Shown: piece by piece, positions 8,948-18,413 of the stretch
Position numbering within the stretch: the first letter of the stretch is position 1
Layout of the letters: every line of letters starts with the position of its first letter
Assembly: GCF_008369915.1 (NCBI RefSeq)
Contig: NZ_VSRN01000001.1
Location: 5,576,501-5,640,500 of the forward strand
Length of the DNA stretch: 64,000 bases
Direction of reading: 5' to 3'
DNA from: Dyadobacter sp. UC 10
GTDB lineage: Bacteria; Bacteroidota; Bacteroidia; Cytophagales; Spirosomataceae
Notes under the pieces: generated by a model
Databases searched by the model: none
The model's input: only the letters and a program-made list of their open reading frames with translations
What the model was told of the DNA's origin: nothing
Position numbers and translations under genes: made by a program

Positions 8948-9330
8948 GAGGTTCAGGATTTATTTTTAATGTAAAAGCCTCTAAAAGGGATTTCATAACC
9001 GTCGTCTGCCCTTTACCATTGTTGGTGTTGTCACCAACAACCAGCACGACGCCGCGTCCTCGCACAGCTGCGGGTGACAACACCCGCACCGACGCAAGCC
9101 TAGCTCACCATGATACGACCAGGCTGTCCTTTGCCATTGTTGGTGTTGTCACCAACAACCAGCACGACGCCGCATCCTGACACAGCTGCGGGTGACAACA
9201 CCCGCACCGGCGCAAATGTTAATACTAGCCGCAGGTTTTTCATGAGGTTCAGGATTTATTTTAATGTAAAAGCCTCTAAAAGGGATTTCATAACCGTCGT
9301 CTGCCCTTTGCCATTGTTGGTGTTGTCACC
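8918..9330 (-). repeat. about 295 bp direct duplication containing the SGNH gene start
   Basis: The sequence from about 8918 to 9040 recurs from about 9214 to 9335 with only a few differences (one T missing from a T-run, one C-to-A change). The copied part includes the first ten codons of the SGNH hydrolase read leftwards (MKNLRRVLTF in the gene, MKNLRLVLTF in the copy), the leader and one hairpin unit. The second copy therefore has an ATG (9243-9241) that opens a truncated frame running into the hairpin array. It appears to be a recent tandem duplication that also added hairpin units, since the unit spacing is 118, 177, 118 and 118 bp. Confidence 0.8.
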
Positions 9331-9635
9331 AACAACCAGCACGACGCCGCATCCTGGCACAGCTGCGGGTGACAACACCCGCACCGGCGCAAGCCTAGCT
9401 CACCATGATACGACCAGGCTGTCCTTTGCCATTGTTGGTGTTGTCACCAACAACCAGCACGACGCCGCATCCTGGCACAGCTGCGGGTGACAACACCCGC
9501 ACTGGCGCAAGACTAGCTCACCATGATAGGACCAGGCTGCCCTTTGCCATTGTTGGTGTTTTCACCAACAACCAGCACGACGCGGCATCCTCGCACAGCT
9601 GCGGGTGACAACACCCGCACCGGCGCAAGGCTAGC
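9011..9635. repeat. tandem array of five paired-hairpin units
   Basis: Five near-identical units begin at 9016, 9134, 9311, 9429 and 9547. Each has hairpin A (arms TTGTTGGTG and CACCAACAA, loop TTGT; first copy 9019-9040), a 29 bp spacer, then hairpin B (arms GCGGGTG and CACCCGC, loop ACAA; first copy 9070-9087). The two loops are reverse complements. In unit five the A loop is TTTT but its stem is intact. Units are joined by about 30 bp resembling the 3' end of the gene at 9636-12170. No T-run follows the hairpins on either strand, so they are not classical terminators. A single diverged copy lies at 48472-48532. This array fills most of the gene-free stretch 8948-9635. Confidence 0.9.
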
Positions 9636-12170
9636 CTACCACGACACGACCAGGCTGCCCGTAACCCCTTCCACCACAAAGTGCTTCCCAAACCGCGCGT
9701 CACCTTCCTTAAACGCGATTTTGCCTTCTTTCCAGGGATAGTTGGCATTTAGATAGGCATGGAAATCTTTGGCCGTGGTGTGCTCGTCGGCGTAAATACG
9801 TACTGTCGCATTTTGCAGGCCACTCACCCGAAATCGCTTCGAAATACCCATTTCACCTGAATGCAGTTCTTTAAAGGAAACGATACCTTCCTGCTGCTCG
9901 ATGAAAACGCGGGAATCACGGTTCCAGGAAGTTGGCAGGGAATAGACAGAGCTTCCCTTGTCCAGTTTTGTGTCCAGCCCGTTCAGTAGCGGGGCGCCTT
10001 GCGGAAATTTGAAATGGTTGACAATGGTCGTGTTCGGATTATAACCCGAAAAAATGAATGCATTGTTGCTACGTGAAACCGTCAAAACCGGGTTTTTAAT
10101 GCCTGGATCTTCTTTTGAAATACCCAGATCGATCCCAAACTCCTGCAAAACATAGCGGAGCAAAAGTGGCCCCGTGAAAAGTTTTGAAGGATTATCAGGC
10201 GTAAGCAATTTGCCTCCGGTGAATTTGCTGGAATTGGTGCCGCGGATATAGGCCACTTTTCCGCCTTTCCAGTCGGACTTTTGGCGCGTCCAGGCAGCGT
10301 CGCGGCTTTGACCATTCTGCGTCATTTTTGATAAGACCTTTGTACTCGCGTCTTTACTGTCGGCCAATTGTGTACTGATGCCGCCGCCAGAAAAAAGTGC
10401 TGTGTGGATTATTTTGGAGGGATAAGGGGTTTTCATCACATCCCCGGAATTGATAGAGGTAATGTCAAACTCCCCTTCCAGCGGCGCGACGTTTTTTAGG
10501 TTTATTAAGTCTAAAAATGCTTTTCCAGCATGTCCCGCGGGACCGTAAACCATTAACTTACCTCCGTTTTCAACAAAGGAAATCAGAGCTTGCTCTAATG
10601 CAGAACCCGCCTCAGGAACAATAGTTACAAGGACAGATTCCTTAAACTTCTGAGGTTCGCTCTGAATTACCTTTTGAAAGGAAGTGGTCGAAACGATCGT
10701 ATTCAATGGAAAGCCGTTGTTGATCGCCTGCCGGATGAGCCAGTCTCCGTAATAGATTTCGGGCAGACGGTCCTTGTGTTGATAAGCCCACTTGTGGTAT
10801 TCGTCGAAAGGGTAAACCCAGACCAGCGGTCCGGGCGCGGTCGGCGAGTCGTAGCGGGCTTTCAAAATATGCGGGGTTACTTCGTCCGGCACCTGCGTGG
10901 GCATATTTCCGAAAGAATCGTCGATGCTCAGGAAGTTTAAATGTGTAGGCAGTCGCACTTCCCCTTTTGCGTTAATGCGTGATACGGACATCGGCAGGTA
11001 AATATCATGCGGCTCGCGCCCATAGCGGTCGAGCCAGGGACTATTGATCCACCAGGGGTCGTGGGTATAGTAGCGGAACAGATAGCGCTCGTCGGGCAGC
11101 TCGGCCATTCTTGACATATAACCCACCATTTCCAGACCAAAATCACCGTCCAGCGCGGCCCAGGGAGAATTGGGCGGCGGCAGAATATTTTTATCCTGAT
11201 AAATTGATTTCAAATCTACCCCGTCACGCGCCAGGTCGGCTCCGGTTGACAAATTAGTGCCTCTTGTCTGAACCTGGAAATCAGGGCATTCTGCCCGGAA
11301 ATACTTCCAGAAATCGGAGATCTTGGATTTGGTAGCCGCCAGTTTGGGTTGATCAAAACCCTTGCCGTCGAATATCGCACCCGTGGAGGACCAGCCTTCG
11401 ACGCCAAAACCGAAACCGTTGCTCAGCCAGATGTAATCAAACCCCATATCTTCCAGAAGTCGCTGGCTTTGCCGCCCGAGGAAAGTACCAAAAGGCGTTT
11501 TGTCCGGAATGCCATTTGGAAAACCCGCGTAGGATTCCTTGTCCGCTTTCAAAACAGCATAGCAGCTTACCATCGTATTATGCCCCATTGCGCTTCCGCC
11601 GAGGATCTCCGGATGAAGCTTGTATTTGAAATCGGATTTGGCAAACTCAGGCCCCGGATCGAAAGTTTCACCCACACGGATTGGTTTGCCTGTCACTTTC
11701 CGACCTTCTTCTTTCAAAGTCTGCACGATGAATTTCAGGTCTCCATAAGTGAATTCGGGCGGATTTTCGAGGTAGAGATAGGCGCGTTCGTGGATAGAGA
11801 GTTCCTTCGGCCCCGAGCCGACGGGATGCTTGGTATTCGGGTTCCCAATGTAGCGCGCCCATTCGAGCCGCTGTTTCGGGTCGCCTTTGTATTCGAGGAT
11901 TTCGGAACCGTCGCCCGTCCAGAGCATGACCGAAACTGTGTCCGCGTGCCGAAGTAAAGAGTGCCACTGCACGAACATTTCCTTCGCCACTTCCCGGATA
12001 TAGGCTTTGTCGTTTTTCTTGAAAGGTTTCAGAGAAGCTTCGAGGGTGATGTTATTGAAATTCTTTCCCCGAAGCGTGGACGGCTGTAACTGCGCTGAAC
12101 CCGAAAAAGGGGCCAGCAGCAGCCAGAATGAGCCGAGAAACCAGGGTAATCTTGTTGTTTTTAAGTTCAT
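9636..12170 (-). CDS. large secreted conserved protein, glycoside-hydrolase-like, function unknown
   Basis: An 844-residue exported protein (signal peptide 1-26, ending SGSAQ). The frame extends to 12200, but the ATG at 12170 starts right at the signal peptide. The N-terminal half opens with 'NNITLEASLKPFKKND' and has Trp/Asp/Glu-rich motifs ('VMLWTGDGSEILEY', 'DYIWLSNGFGFGVEGW') suggesting a TIM-barrel glycosidase. The middle (about 500-640) resembles a glutamine-amidotransferase-like domain ('LISFVENGGKLMVYGP') such as the trimerisation domain of GH42-type enzymes, and the C-terminus is a beta-sandwich. I recognise it only as a conserved uncharacterised family. It directly follows SusC and SusD, so it is probably the glycan-acting enzyme of the locus. 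Its last codons are echoed in the adjoining repeat units. Confidence 0.75.
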   Translation of the reverse strand: MNLKTTRLPWFLGSFWLLLAPFSGSAQLQPSTLRGKNFNNITLEASLKPFKKNDKAYIREVAKEMFVQWHSLLRHADTVSVMLWTGDGSEILEYKGDPKQRLEWARYIGNPNTKHPVGSGPKELSIHERAYLYLENPPEFTYGDLKFIVQTLKEEGRKVTGKPIRVGETFDPGPEFAKSDFKYKLHPEILGGSAMGHNTMVSCYAVLKADKESYAGFPNGIPDKTPFGTFLGRQSQRLLEDMGFDYIWLSNGFGFGVEGWSSTGAIFDGKGFDQPKLAATKSKISDFWKYFRAECPDFQVQTRGTNLSTGADLARDGVDLKSIYQDKNILPPPNSPWAALDGDFGLEMVGYMSRMAELPDERYLFRYYTHDPWWINSPWLDRYGREPHDIYLPMSVSRINAKGEVRLPTHLNFLSIDDSFGNMPTQVPDEVTPHILKARYDSPTAPGPLVWVYPFDEYHKWAYQHKDRLPEIYYGDWLIRQAINNGFPLNTIVSTTSFQKVIQSEPQKFKESVLVTIVPEAGSALEQALISFVENGGKLMVYGPAGHAGKAFLDLINLKNVAPLEGEFDITSINSGDVMKTPYPSKIIHTALFSGGGISTQLADSKDASTKVLSKMTQNGQSRDAAWTRQKSDWKGGKVAYIRGTNSSKFTGGKLLTPDNPSKLFTGPLLLRYVLQEFGIDLGISKEDPGIKNPVLTVSRSNNAFIFSGYNPNTTIVNHFKFPQGAPLLNGLDTKLDKGSSVYSLPTSWNRDSRVFIEQQEGIVSFKELHSGEMGISKRFRVSGLQNATVRIYADEHTTAKDFHAYLNANYPWKEGKIAFKEGDARFGKHFVVEGVTGSLVVSW

Positions 12171-12217
12171 ATCGATTTCTGTAAATCCTTGTGACAGCAA
12201 AAGACCGGAGAGGATCG

Positions 12218-13651
12218 TTAATATCCTGAATTCTGTCCCAGATTTGGGTTAATATCGATTTCTCGCAATGGAATGGGCATTAACGTTTCGTGATCGGCGA
12301 CGGTAAAGCTCAGCCCCGCATCCTGAAAATATTTGTTCATTACCGTTTGCAGGCGCCCGGTCCTGACCAGATCAAACCAGCGGTGGCCTTCAAGGAAAAG
12401 CTCAACCTGCCGCTCCTTTTCCAATGCCAGAGCCAGGTTTGCTTTGGATAAACCAGCCAATGCCGGAACGCCCGCACGGCTGCGTACCATATTGATATAG
12501 GTAAGTGCCTCGACAGTGGCATTCGTTTCATTCAATGCTTCGGAGTACATCAGGAGCACATCGGCGTAGCGCAATGCAGTGAAGTTAATGCCGCCGTCAC
12601 CGACTATACCGGTAGTAAAATCAACGAATTTAAGTCCGTATATCTCTTTTTCATATTTACCCGTATTCAATAAAACAGAATCACCGATGGATGCAGGTCT
12701 TCTGAGATCGCCTTTTTCGTAGGATTTAGCCACTTGCGGAGTAGGCAATACCCGGCCGGAACCTTGCATATTGCCCGGAAAAATGGCCATATCAAAGCGG
12801 GCAGGGGTGAAAATGCTGGAAAACTGATTCCCCTCGCCCACATTGCCCGACATATATTTGATCTCAAAAATCGATTCCGGCAACTCGTCGTTTCCGTTCG
12901 TAAACAGCTTTTTGTAGTCGGGATGAAGTGAATATGCTTTCGAATCGATCACTTCTTTCAATGCTGTTTTGGCAAGATCATATTGCTTGGTAGTCAGGTA
13001 TACCTTGCCCAAAAGCGTTTTCGCTGCGCCGGTCGAAGCCTGGGATTTGCTAGGAAGTGTGACGCCTGTCAGTAAAGTTGCCGCTTCGGTCAGGTCGGAA
13101 GTGATCACATTGTACACTTCGCTCACCGGTTTTCTGCTCATATCGAAGTTCATGATTTCGCCCGGCCCACGAAATGCGACGTCGACGATCGGGACGTTTC
13201 CAAACAATCTGACCAGATAAAAATAGCCGTAAGCACGCAGAAACAGTGCTTCTCCGCGAAATTGTTTTTTCTGTGCGTCGGGCATTTCCACCGATTCCAG
13301 CCTGGAAAGGATATTATTCGACCGGGCGATCGTGGCGAAACAGGTACTCCAGACCGTATTCAGAAAATCGTTGGAAGGTGTCGGGTTCATTTCGTCAAAT
13401 TCCGTTTCCGAAACCGTCGGCGAGGTCCATTGAATCTCGGCATTGTCCGTCATCAAATCGCCGATATTGACGATAGACGCATTATGCAAGCCCTGCAATC
13501 CCGCATAATTTCCGACCAGCGCGGTTTCGAAATCCTTGGGGGTTTTGTAAAATATATTTTCATTGATCTGATGTGCAGGCTGTAAGGACAGGAAATCAGA
13601 ACAGGAGGTTACGCTTACTCCTATGAACAGGCAAATGATAAATTTTTTCAT
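12218..13651 (-). CDS. SusD/RagB-family glycan-binding lipoprotein
   Basis: A 477-residue surface lipoprotein: signal peptide with lipidated Cys at residue 17 (VTSC), an N-terminal SusD-like TPR region ('FLSLQPAHQINENIFYKT', typical opening) and the C-terminal motif 'EGHRWFDLVRTGRL' with 'LMPIPLREIDINPNLGQN'. SusD proteins cap the SusC barrel and bind oligosaccharides for import. It is 19 bp downstream of the susC-like gene, the invariant pairing, and is followed by the 844-residue secreted protein. Confidence 0.96.
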   Translation of the reverse strand: MKKFIICLFIGVSVTSCSDFLSLQPAHQINENIFYKTPKDFETALVGNYAGLQGLHNASIVNIGDLMTDNAEIQWTSPTVSETEFDEMNPTPSNDFLNTVWSTCFATIARSNNILSRLESVEMPDAQKKQFRGEALFLRAYGYFYLVRLFGNVPIVDVAFRGPGEIMNFDMSRKPVSEVYNVITSDLTEAATLLTGVTLPSKSQASTGAAKTLLGKVYLTTKQYDLAKTALKEVIDSKAYSLHPDYKKLFTNGNDELPESIFEIKYMSGNVGEGNQFSSIFTPARFDMAIFPGNMQGSGRVLPTPQVAKSYEKGDLRRPASIGDSVLLNTGKYEKEIYGLKFVDFTTGIVGDGGINFTALRYADVLLMYSEALNETNATVEALTYINMVRSRAGVPALAGLSKANLALALEKERQVELFLEGHRWFDLVRTGRLQTVMNKYFQDAGLSFTVADHETLMPIPLREIDINPNLGQNSGY

Positions 13652-13670
13652 TGCAGCAGATTTTTAGACC

Positions 13671-16600
13671 TTAAAAAGTGACTTTTAAACCAATCGTGTA
13701 GGTGCGCGGCAGCGGATAGTTGAGGTAATCAATACCCCCGCTCACCACATTATCCCCCGAAATACTCGATTCCGGATCGTAACCCGGGTAATCGGTGAAA
13801 GTGTACAAGTTGGATACATTGAGATACACGTTCAATGCGTTCAGTTTCATGCGATTGACCAGGTCTTTGGGTAGGTCATATCCGAGCTTCACATTCCTGA
13901 TCCGGGTAAAGGAATTTTCGAACAGGTAATGCGACGAAGTTCCGAACCCGAGCGCGTGGTTGCTTCTGATAGAGCGCGGCATGATACCATCCCCCGGGTT
14001 TTCTTCCGATCGCCACCTTTTGTCCGTAAGCGCCAGGTTGTTCTGTACCCCGTTCGCGCCCAGCAGCGAAGCGCCGGCGTCGAGATAAGTATAGGCGCCT
14101 TTAGAGCCAACCAGACCGATATTCAGATTGAGGTTACCGAATGTAAAATTGTTGTCAAATCCCCACGTAAAATCCGGCCAGGGAGTACCCACAATCTTGC
14201 GGTCGCTTTGGTTGATCACGCCGTCGGCGTTTACATCCTCGAATTTCAGGTCGCCTGCCTGCGTTTTCGGATGTTGCAATGCAGCCCCGTCCAGTTCGGC
14301 GCTATTCATGAAAACGCCGAGCTTATTAAGCAGGAAAAAGCTGGAAATAGGGGAGCCGACTTCGGTGATCTGGTAGGCAGAATTGGAAATACGTCCGCCT
14401 TCGGTCGCCAGTTTGAGCACCTTGTTACGGTTATGGCTGAATGTCGCATTGGAACTCCACTGGAATTTTTTGAAACGCACATTGATCGTCTGCAAGCCCA
14501 GTTCAAACCCTTTGTTTTCGATATCGCCGATATTCTGGGTAGAACTATTGAAACCCGAAGCTGCGGGAAGCTGCACTGCGAGCAAAAGATCTGTTTTATG
14601 ATCCCGATAAAAATCAGCTGTGAGCGAAATCCTGTCCTGAAACAATCCCAGATCTAAACCTAAATTGACCTGCTTTGACTTCTCCCAGGTAAGGTCGTCA
14701 TTCGATAATGTTGCCGGTATCAAGCCGGGGTTAAGCGTCTTGTTTTTAATATATCTGGTAGTTGATAAAAGTCCGATATGTGTGTAATCGCCGATCTGAT
14801 TATTCCCTGAAATACCATAGCTCGCGCGCAGTTTCAGGTTATTTATAAACCGCACATCTTTCATGAATTCTTCTTCTGAAATATTATAACCCACAGATAC
14901 AGAAGGAAATGCGCCCCAGCGATGATTAGAACCGAATCTTGAACTTCCGTCCCGTCTTACCGTCGCGGTCAGCATGTATTTGCCTGCATAGGAATAATTT
15001 ACCCGCGCCATCATCGATAACAATGCCCATTCGCTTACGCTCTGTGAGCCTGCATTCACAATACCTGCTGTGATAAATGGCACATATTCAGTCGGGAAAT
15101 CAGAAGCACCGACTGTTACGCGGTCTACACTGTTTTTTTGCGCAGTGAAACCGACCAATGCACCTACAAAATGTTTGTTGTTAAAAACTTTATTGTAGTT
15201 CAATGTATTCTCATTCAGCCAGTTGATTGATTCGGTTCTTGAAGTTCCTGCCGAGGCTGGGTAGTTCAATGTGGTGAAATTTGGTACCGCCGAGGAGCGC
15301 CAGAGGCGGATGTTGTTTGAGCCGTAATTAACACCGATAGAAGTTTTAAAGGTGAGATCATCGGACAAATTGAATTCCAAAAAGTTGTTCGTCACCACGT
15401 CCATAATCTTCCGGCGATCGTCCTGGCCGTTTGCGACAGCCAATACATTCTGCAAAAATCCCAAACCATCCGTCACGTCAGCCTGATTGAAATAGTAGCC
15501 ACCATTATCATCGTAAACCGGGATAGTAGGCGCCGCAGCCAATACATTCGCCAGCAAACCGCCCGCTCCGTAATGCGATTCGGTATTAGCAAACCTGCCA
15601 AAACCATACGAACCAAAAGTAGAACTGCCGACTTTCAACCATTTCGTGATCTGCGCATCCAGGTTTACGCGCAAATTGAAACGGTTGTAATCGGAATTGA
15701 TGATCACACCTTCCTGCGAAAAATAACCCGCAGAAATGAAGTATTTGGTCTTTTCAGTGCCGCCCGTCGAAGATACCTGCACATTCCGGACCGGCGCAGT
15801 GCGGAACAGCACATCCTGCCAGTCGGTATCCGTGGTCAGGGATTCCGGGTTTCTGAACTCCGGCCTTACCCTTGTTGCTACGGATCGTACTTCATTCGGG
15901 TCGGTCAGTTTACCGCCGGCATAAACCCACGCATTGTCGCGCCCGTCGACCAGATAGTCGGCATATTGCCGCGCATTCATCATATCCAGCTTATTGGCTA
16001 CTTCCTGAAATCCGTAGGAAGCGTCGACACTGATCTGGGATTTGCCCAGCGCGCCGCGTTTGGTTGTAATAATCACTACACCATTTGCGCCTCTTGAACC
16101 ATAGATAGCAGTCGCGGAAGCATCTTTTAAAATTTCAATAGACTCAATATCAGAAGGGTTGATTGACGCCAGCGGGTTAACGCGGTTGCCTGTATTACTC
16201 GCCATACCTGCGGAAGAAAAGCTGTTTGAACCATAACTCCGCATATCCGAACCGCCACCGCCAGAGCCAATCGCAAAACCGTCGACTACGTAAAGCGGCT
16301 GATTTCCACCGGTAATCGAGCTTACGCCGCGGATCAGGATATTCACATTTCCGCCCGGCGCGCCCGTCGTCTGACTAACCTGCACCCCCGGCGCTTTTCC
16401 CTGTAACATCTGGTCGAAGCTGCCGGTGGAAGGCTGGATAAACTGTTCGTTGGAAATCTTGGCGATGGAGCCGGTCAGGTCCTTTTTACGCTGCGTACCA
16501 TAACCCACCACGACTACATCCTGCAACTGCTGCTGGTCACCTTTTAATGCTACATCAATGACAGACTGATTATTAACTAACACTTCCTGAGGAATATAGC

Positions 16601-16862
16601 CAATAAAGCTGACAACAATGCTGGCTCCCTGCGACACGGATATTTTATAATTTCCGTCCACATCGGCAGTAGTTCCATTGTTGGTACCTTTCTCCGTGAT
16701 CGTCGCGCCGATCAGCGGCGCTTTGTCATTTTCCGCAATGATCTTGCCGGAAACGGTCACTTTCGAAGCCGTTTGAGCGTGAAGTTCGCCGGCTCCGAGC
16801 AGCAAACTCAGCAACAGCGCGCCGACCCACAGCGCTGGCTTTTGGAATAAAATAGGTTTCAT
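13671..16862 (-). CDS. SusC/RagA-family TonB-linked outer-membrane transporter
   Basis: A 1063-residue TonB-dependent transporter: signal peptide (1-29), CarboxypepD_reg-like domain (about 35-115), TonB-box-like 'VVVGYGTQRKKDLTGS', plug with 'RGVSSITGGNQPLYVVDG' and the SusC signature 'YGSRGANGVVIITTKRG', then a long barrel ending in a terminal Phe (GLKVTF). It imports oligosaccharides captured by the SusD partner, powered by TonB/ExbBD. It is 51 bp after the isomerase gene and 19 bp before susD. There is no STN domain at the N-terminus, so signalling to an ECF/anti-sigma pair is not expected. Confidence 0.96.
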   Translation of the reverse strand: MKPILFQKPALWVGALLLSLLLGAGELHAQTASKVTVSGKIIAENDKAPLIGATITEKGTNNGTTADVDGNYKISVSQGASIVVSFIGYIPQEVLVNNQSVIDVALKGDQQQLQDVVVVGYGTQRKKDLTGSIAKISNEQFIQPSTGSFDQMLQGKAPGVQVSQTTGAPGGNVNILIRGVSSITGGNQPLYVVDGFAIGSGGGGSDMRSYGSNSFSSAGMASNTGNRVNPLASINPSDIESIEILKDASATAIYGSRGANGVVIITTKRGALGKSQISVDASYGFQEVANKLDMMNARQYADYLVDGRDNAWVYAGGKLTDPNEVRSVATRVRPEFRNPESLTTDTDWQDVLFRTAPVRNVQVSSTGGTEKTKYFISAGYFSQEGVIINSDYNRFNLRVNLDAQITKWLKVGSSTFGSYGFGRFANTESHYGAGGLLANVLAAAPTIPVYDDNGGYYFNQADVTDGLGFLQNVLAVANGQDDRRKIMDVVTNNFLEFNLSDDLTFKTSIGVNYGSNNIRLWRSSAVPNFTTLNYPASAGTSRTESINWLNENTLNYNKVFNNKHFVGALVGFTAQKNSVDRVTVGASDFPTEYVPFITAGIVNAGSQSVSEWALLSMMARVNYSYAGKYMLTATVRRDGSSRFGSNHRWGAFPSVSVGYNISEEEFMKDVRFINNLKLRASYGISGNNQIGDYTHIGLLSTTRYIKNKTLNPGLIPATLSNDDLTWEKSKQVNLGLDLGLFQDRISLTADFYRDHKTDLLLAVQLPAASGFNSSTQNIGDIENKGFELGLQTINVRFKKFQWSSNATFSHNRNKVLKLATEGGRISNSAYQITEVGSPISSFFLLNKLGVFMNSAELDGAALQHPKTQAGDLKFEDVNADGVINQSDRKIVGTPWPDFTWGFDNNFTFGNLNLNIGLVGSKGAYTYLDAGASLLGANGVQNNLALTDKRWRSEENPGDGIMPRSIRSNHALGFGTSSHYLFENSFTRIRNVKLGYDLPKDLVNRMKLNALNVYLNVSNLYTFTDYPGYDPESSISGDNVVSGGIDYLNYPLPRTYTIGLKVTF

Positions 16863-16913
16863 AAGCAGTGAATTTGGGTTAGTTCGTAAAAAGGGTTTGG
16901 ATAGTATTGAAAG

Positions 16914-18413
16914 TCAGTCTTCTCTGATAATCACAGATTCCAGGGTCAGGTAATTGGCGATTTTTTCAATAGCTTTCGCGTGATGTCCGACGCCGAGCGC
17001 GAAATGGTGCGTCGGTCCTTCCTTCATCCACCGCTGCAAAAATGTCCGCACGTCGGGCTTGAAGTAGCCGCGGGTATTCGTATTGCCGGTAGGAGGGATT
17101 GGTCCTTCAACAGACTGACCCTCAGCGATTACGAATTTAAACTTACCATCAAAAGTAGAGTTAATGCTCAGCATCGTGATCGGTCCTTCTTTGATCTTGA
17201 ACTCCACGCCGGCACCAAATCCGGGTTTTCCGTGGTATTTGGTAAGGCTGCGCAAAACTGGTTTTCCCTGCGCAATCGCTACATTATGCGGCCCGTCGTG
17301 GCCAACGAGCACAAAACCTTCCTTGAAATCGACCGGGTGAAACTCCGCGAAGCTACCGCCAATCCCTAAACGTTCCATGATCAGCATCGCAAAACAAGTC
17401 TTCAAATCCGACTCCCCGCACATCGGAAATCCGGCACCGGTCAGCAGTGAGTTGCCAACGATCAGATTAGACATGACCGTCCTGGTTTCGCTATTGTCCG
17501 GGCCTTCGTAATAGTAGGCGAGTCCGTCGAGTTTTTTCTCTTCAATGAATTTTTCCAGTGCAACCGTCACGCGGGCAGCAGTTTCGAGGTCGGAGTCGCG
17601 CAATTTTTCGGAAATGGGGTCGGAAACGGGGTCAGGGGTGTCGAAAAAGTCGAGGATCCTTTCTTTGACCGGTTCAATTTCCGCGCGTTCCGCTTTCTGA
17701 TAATGCGACACGATCTCGTGCGCCTCGCATTGCACAATATGTGCGCCGAAGTGAGCGGTAAACATCGTAGAGTCTGAATGCATATCCAGCATCGCCTCGA
17801 TCGGGTGGCCAATGTGGCCGATGCGCGACGTTTTCACATCGTGCAAAACAGCCGCGATCCGGCAGTATTCTTCGATTTCCGCGTCGGCCTGCGGATCGTC
17901 ATAAAGGGTTCCGATGATCATATCCGGTACCTTTTTGCCCATTCTCGCAGCCACGCCGGCAAACTCGGGGAGGGAGCAAATGTCGTCATTGTAAAGCTGC
18001 ATGTAAGTGGAAGCGCGGGTATAGTCCATCGCTTTGTCCGGTTGCAATGCTACCAGCACAATCGGTACGTTCACACTTCGGATCACCGTGCCGAACGTAT
18101 TGGATGTTGCATACGTGACCATGTCGCAGAAGATCAGGTCGAGATTGGCGGCATTGAGTTTGGGTACGAGCTCGTACGCTTTTTCTACATTATCGACGAG
18201 GCCAAAATCGATTACCTCCGCGTGGGAGCCGGTCTGGATTTTTTCGATGAAAACGGCTTGTTTACGCAGCATATCATCGAGCAGCCCGTCAAACTGCACC
18301 CAGTATTTATAATAACCCACACCAAAAACGCCTATGCGCGGCCGGGTCGGCTGGCGTTTCTCAATGATCGCTTGCTGTTCAATGTGGTTTTCACTCTGTA
18401 ATGGATTTCCCAT
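16914..18413 (-). CDS. L-arabinose/L-fucose isomerase-family protein
   Basis: A 499-residue cytoplasmic enzyme of the arabinose/fucose isomerase superfamily, of the length usual for AraA. Candidate metal ligands are Glu in 'CGESDLKTC' (about 334), Glu in 'FAEFHPVDF' (about 357), His in 'LVGHDGPHN' (about 372) and His in 'THHFALGVGHH' (about 469). These correspond to the E-E-H-H Mn2+ site. The N-terminal part 'RIGVFGVGYYKYWVQF' resembles the sugar-binding domain. The substrate cannot be fixed: arabinose, fucose or another aldose are possible. It follows the MFS transporter gene (132 bp gap) and precedes SusC, so it probably starts catabolism of the imported sugar. Confidence 0.85.
   Translation of the reverse strand: MGNPLQSENHIEQQAIIEKRQPTRPRIGVFGVGYYKYWVQFDGLLDDMLRKQAVFIEKIQTGSHAEVIDFGLVDNVEKAYELVPKLNAANLDLIFCDMVTYATSNTFGTVIRSVNVPIVLVALQPDKAMDYTRASTYMQLYNDDICSLPEFAGVAARMGKKVPDMIIGTLYDDPQADAEIEEYCRIAAVLHDVKTSRIGHIGHPIEAMLDMHSDSTMFTAHFGAHIVQCEAHEIVSHYQKAERAEIEPVKERILDFFDTPDPVSDPISEKLRDSDLETAARVTVALEKFIEEKKLDGLAYYYEGPDNSETRTVMSNLIVGNSLLTGAGFPMCGESDLKTCFAMLIMERLGIGGSFAEFHPVDFKEGFVLVGHDGPHNVAIAQGKPVLRSLTKYHGKPGFGAGVEFKIKEGPITMLSINSTFDGKFKFVIAEGQSVEGPIPPTGNTNTRGYFKPDVRTFLQRWMKEGPTHHFALGVGHHAKAIEKIANYLTLESVIIRED

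Noticed and set aside
9110..9608. Overlapping plus-strand frames of 67-126 codons with repeated SPTTSTT/AAGDNTRTGA motifs
   Set aside because: They are translations of the hairpin array itself. Repetition of the DNA creates them, there is no start context or family match, and unit length (118) is not a multiple of three.
9011..9635. CRISPR array
   Set aside because: Units are 118 bp and the material between hairpins is itself conserved, so there are no unique spacers; no cas gene is present.
9011..9635. Stack of intrinsic terminators
   Set aside because: The stems are strong, but neither strand has a T-run after them.
13929..14657. 242-codon plus-strand frame opposite susC
   Set aside because: An antisense shadow of the SusC gene with no recognisable domain or initiation context; the same holds for the long frames at 3028-3603, 11349-11957, 15573-16097 and 17778-18401.
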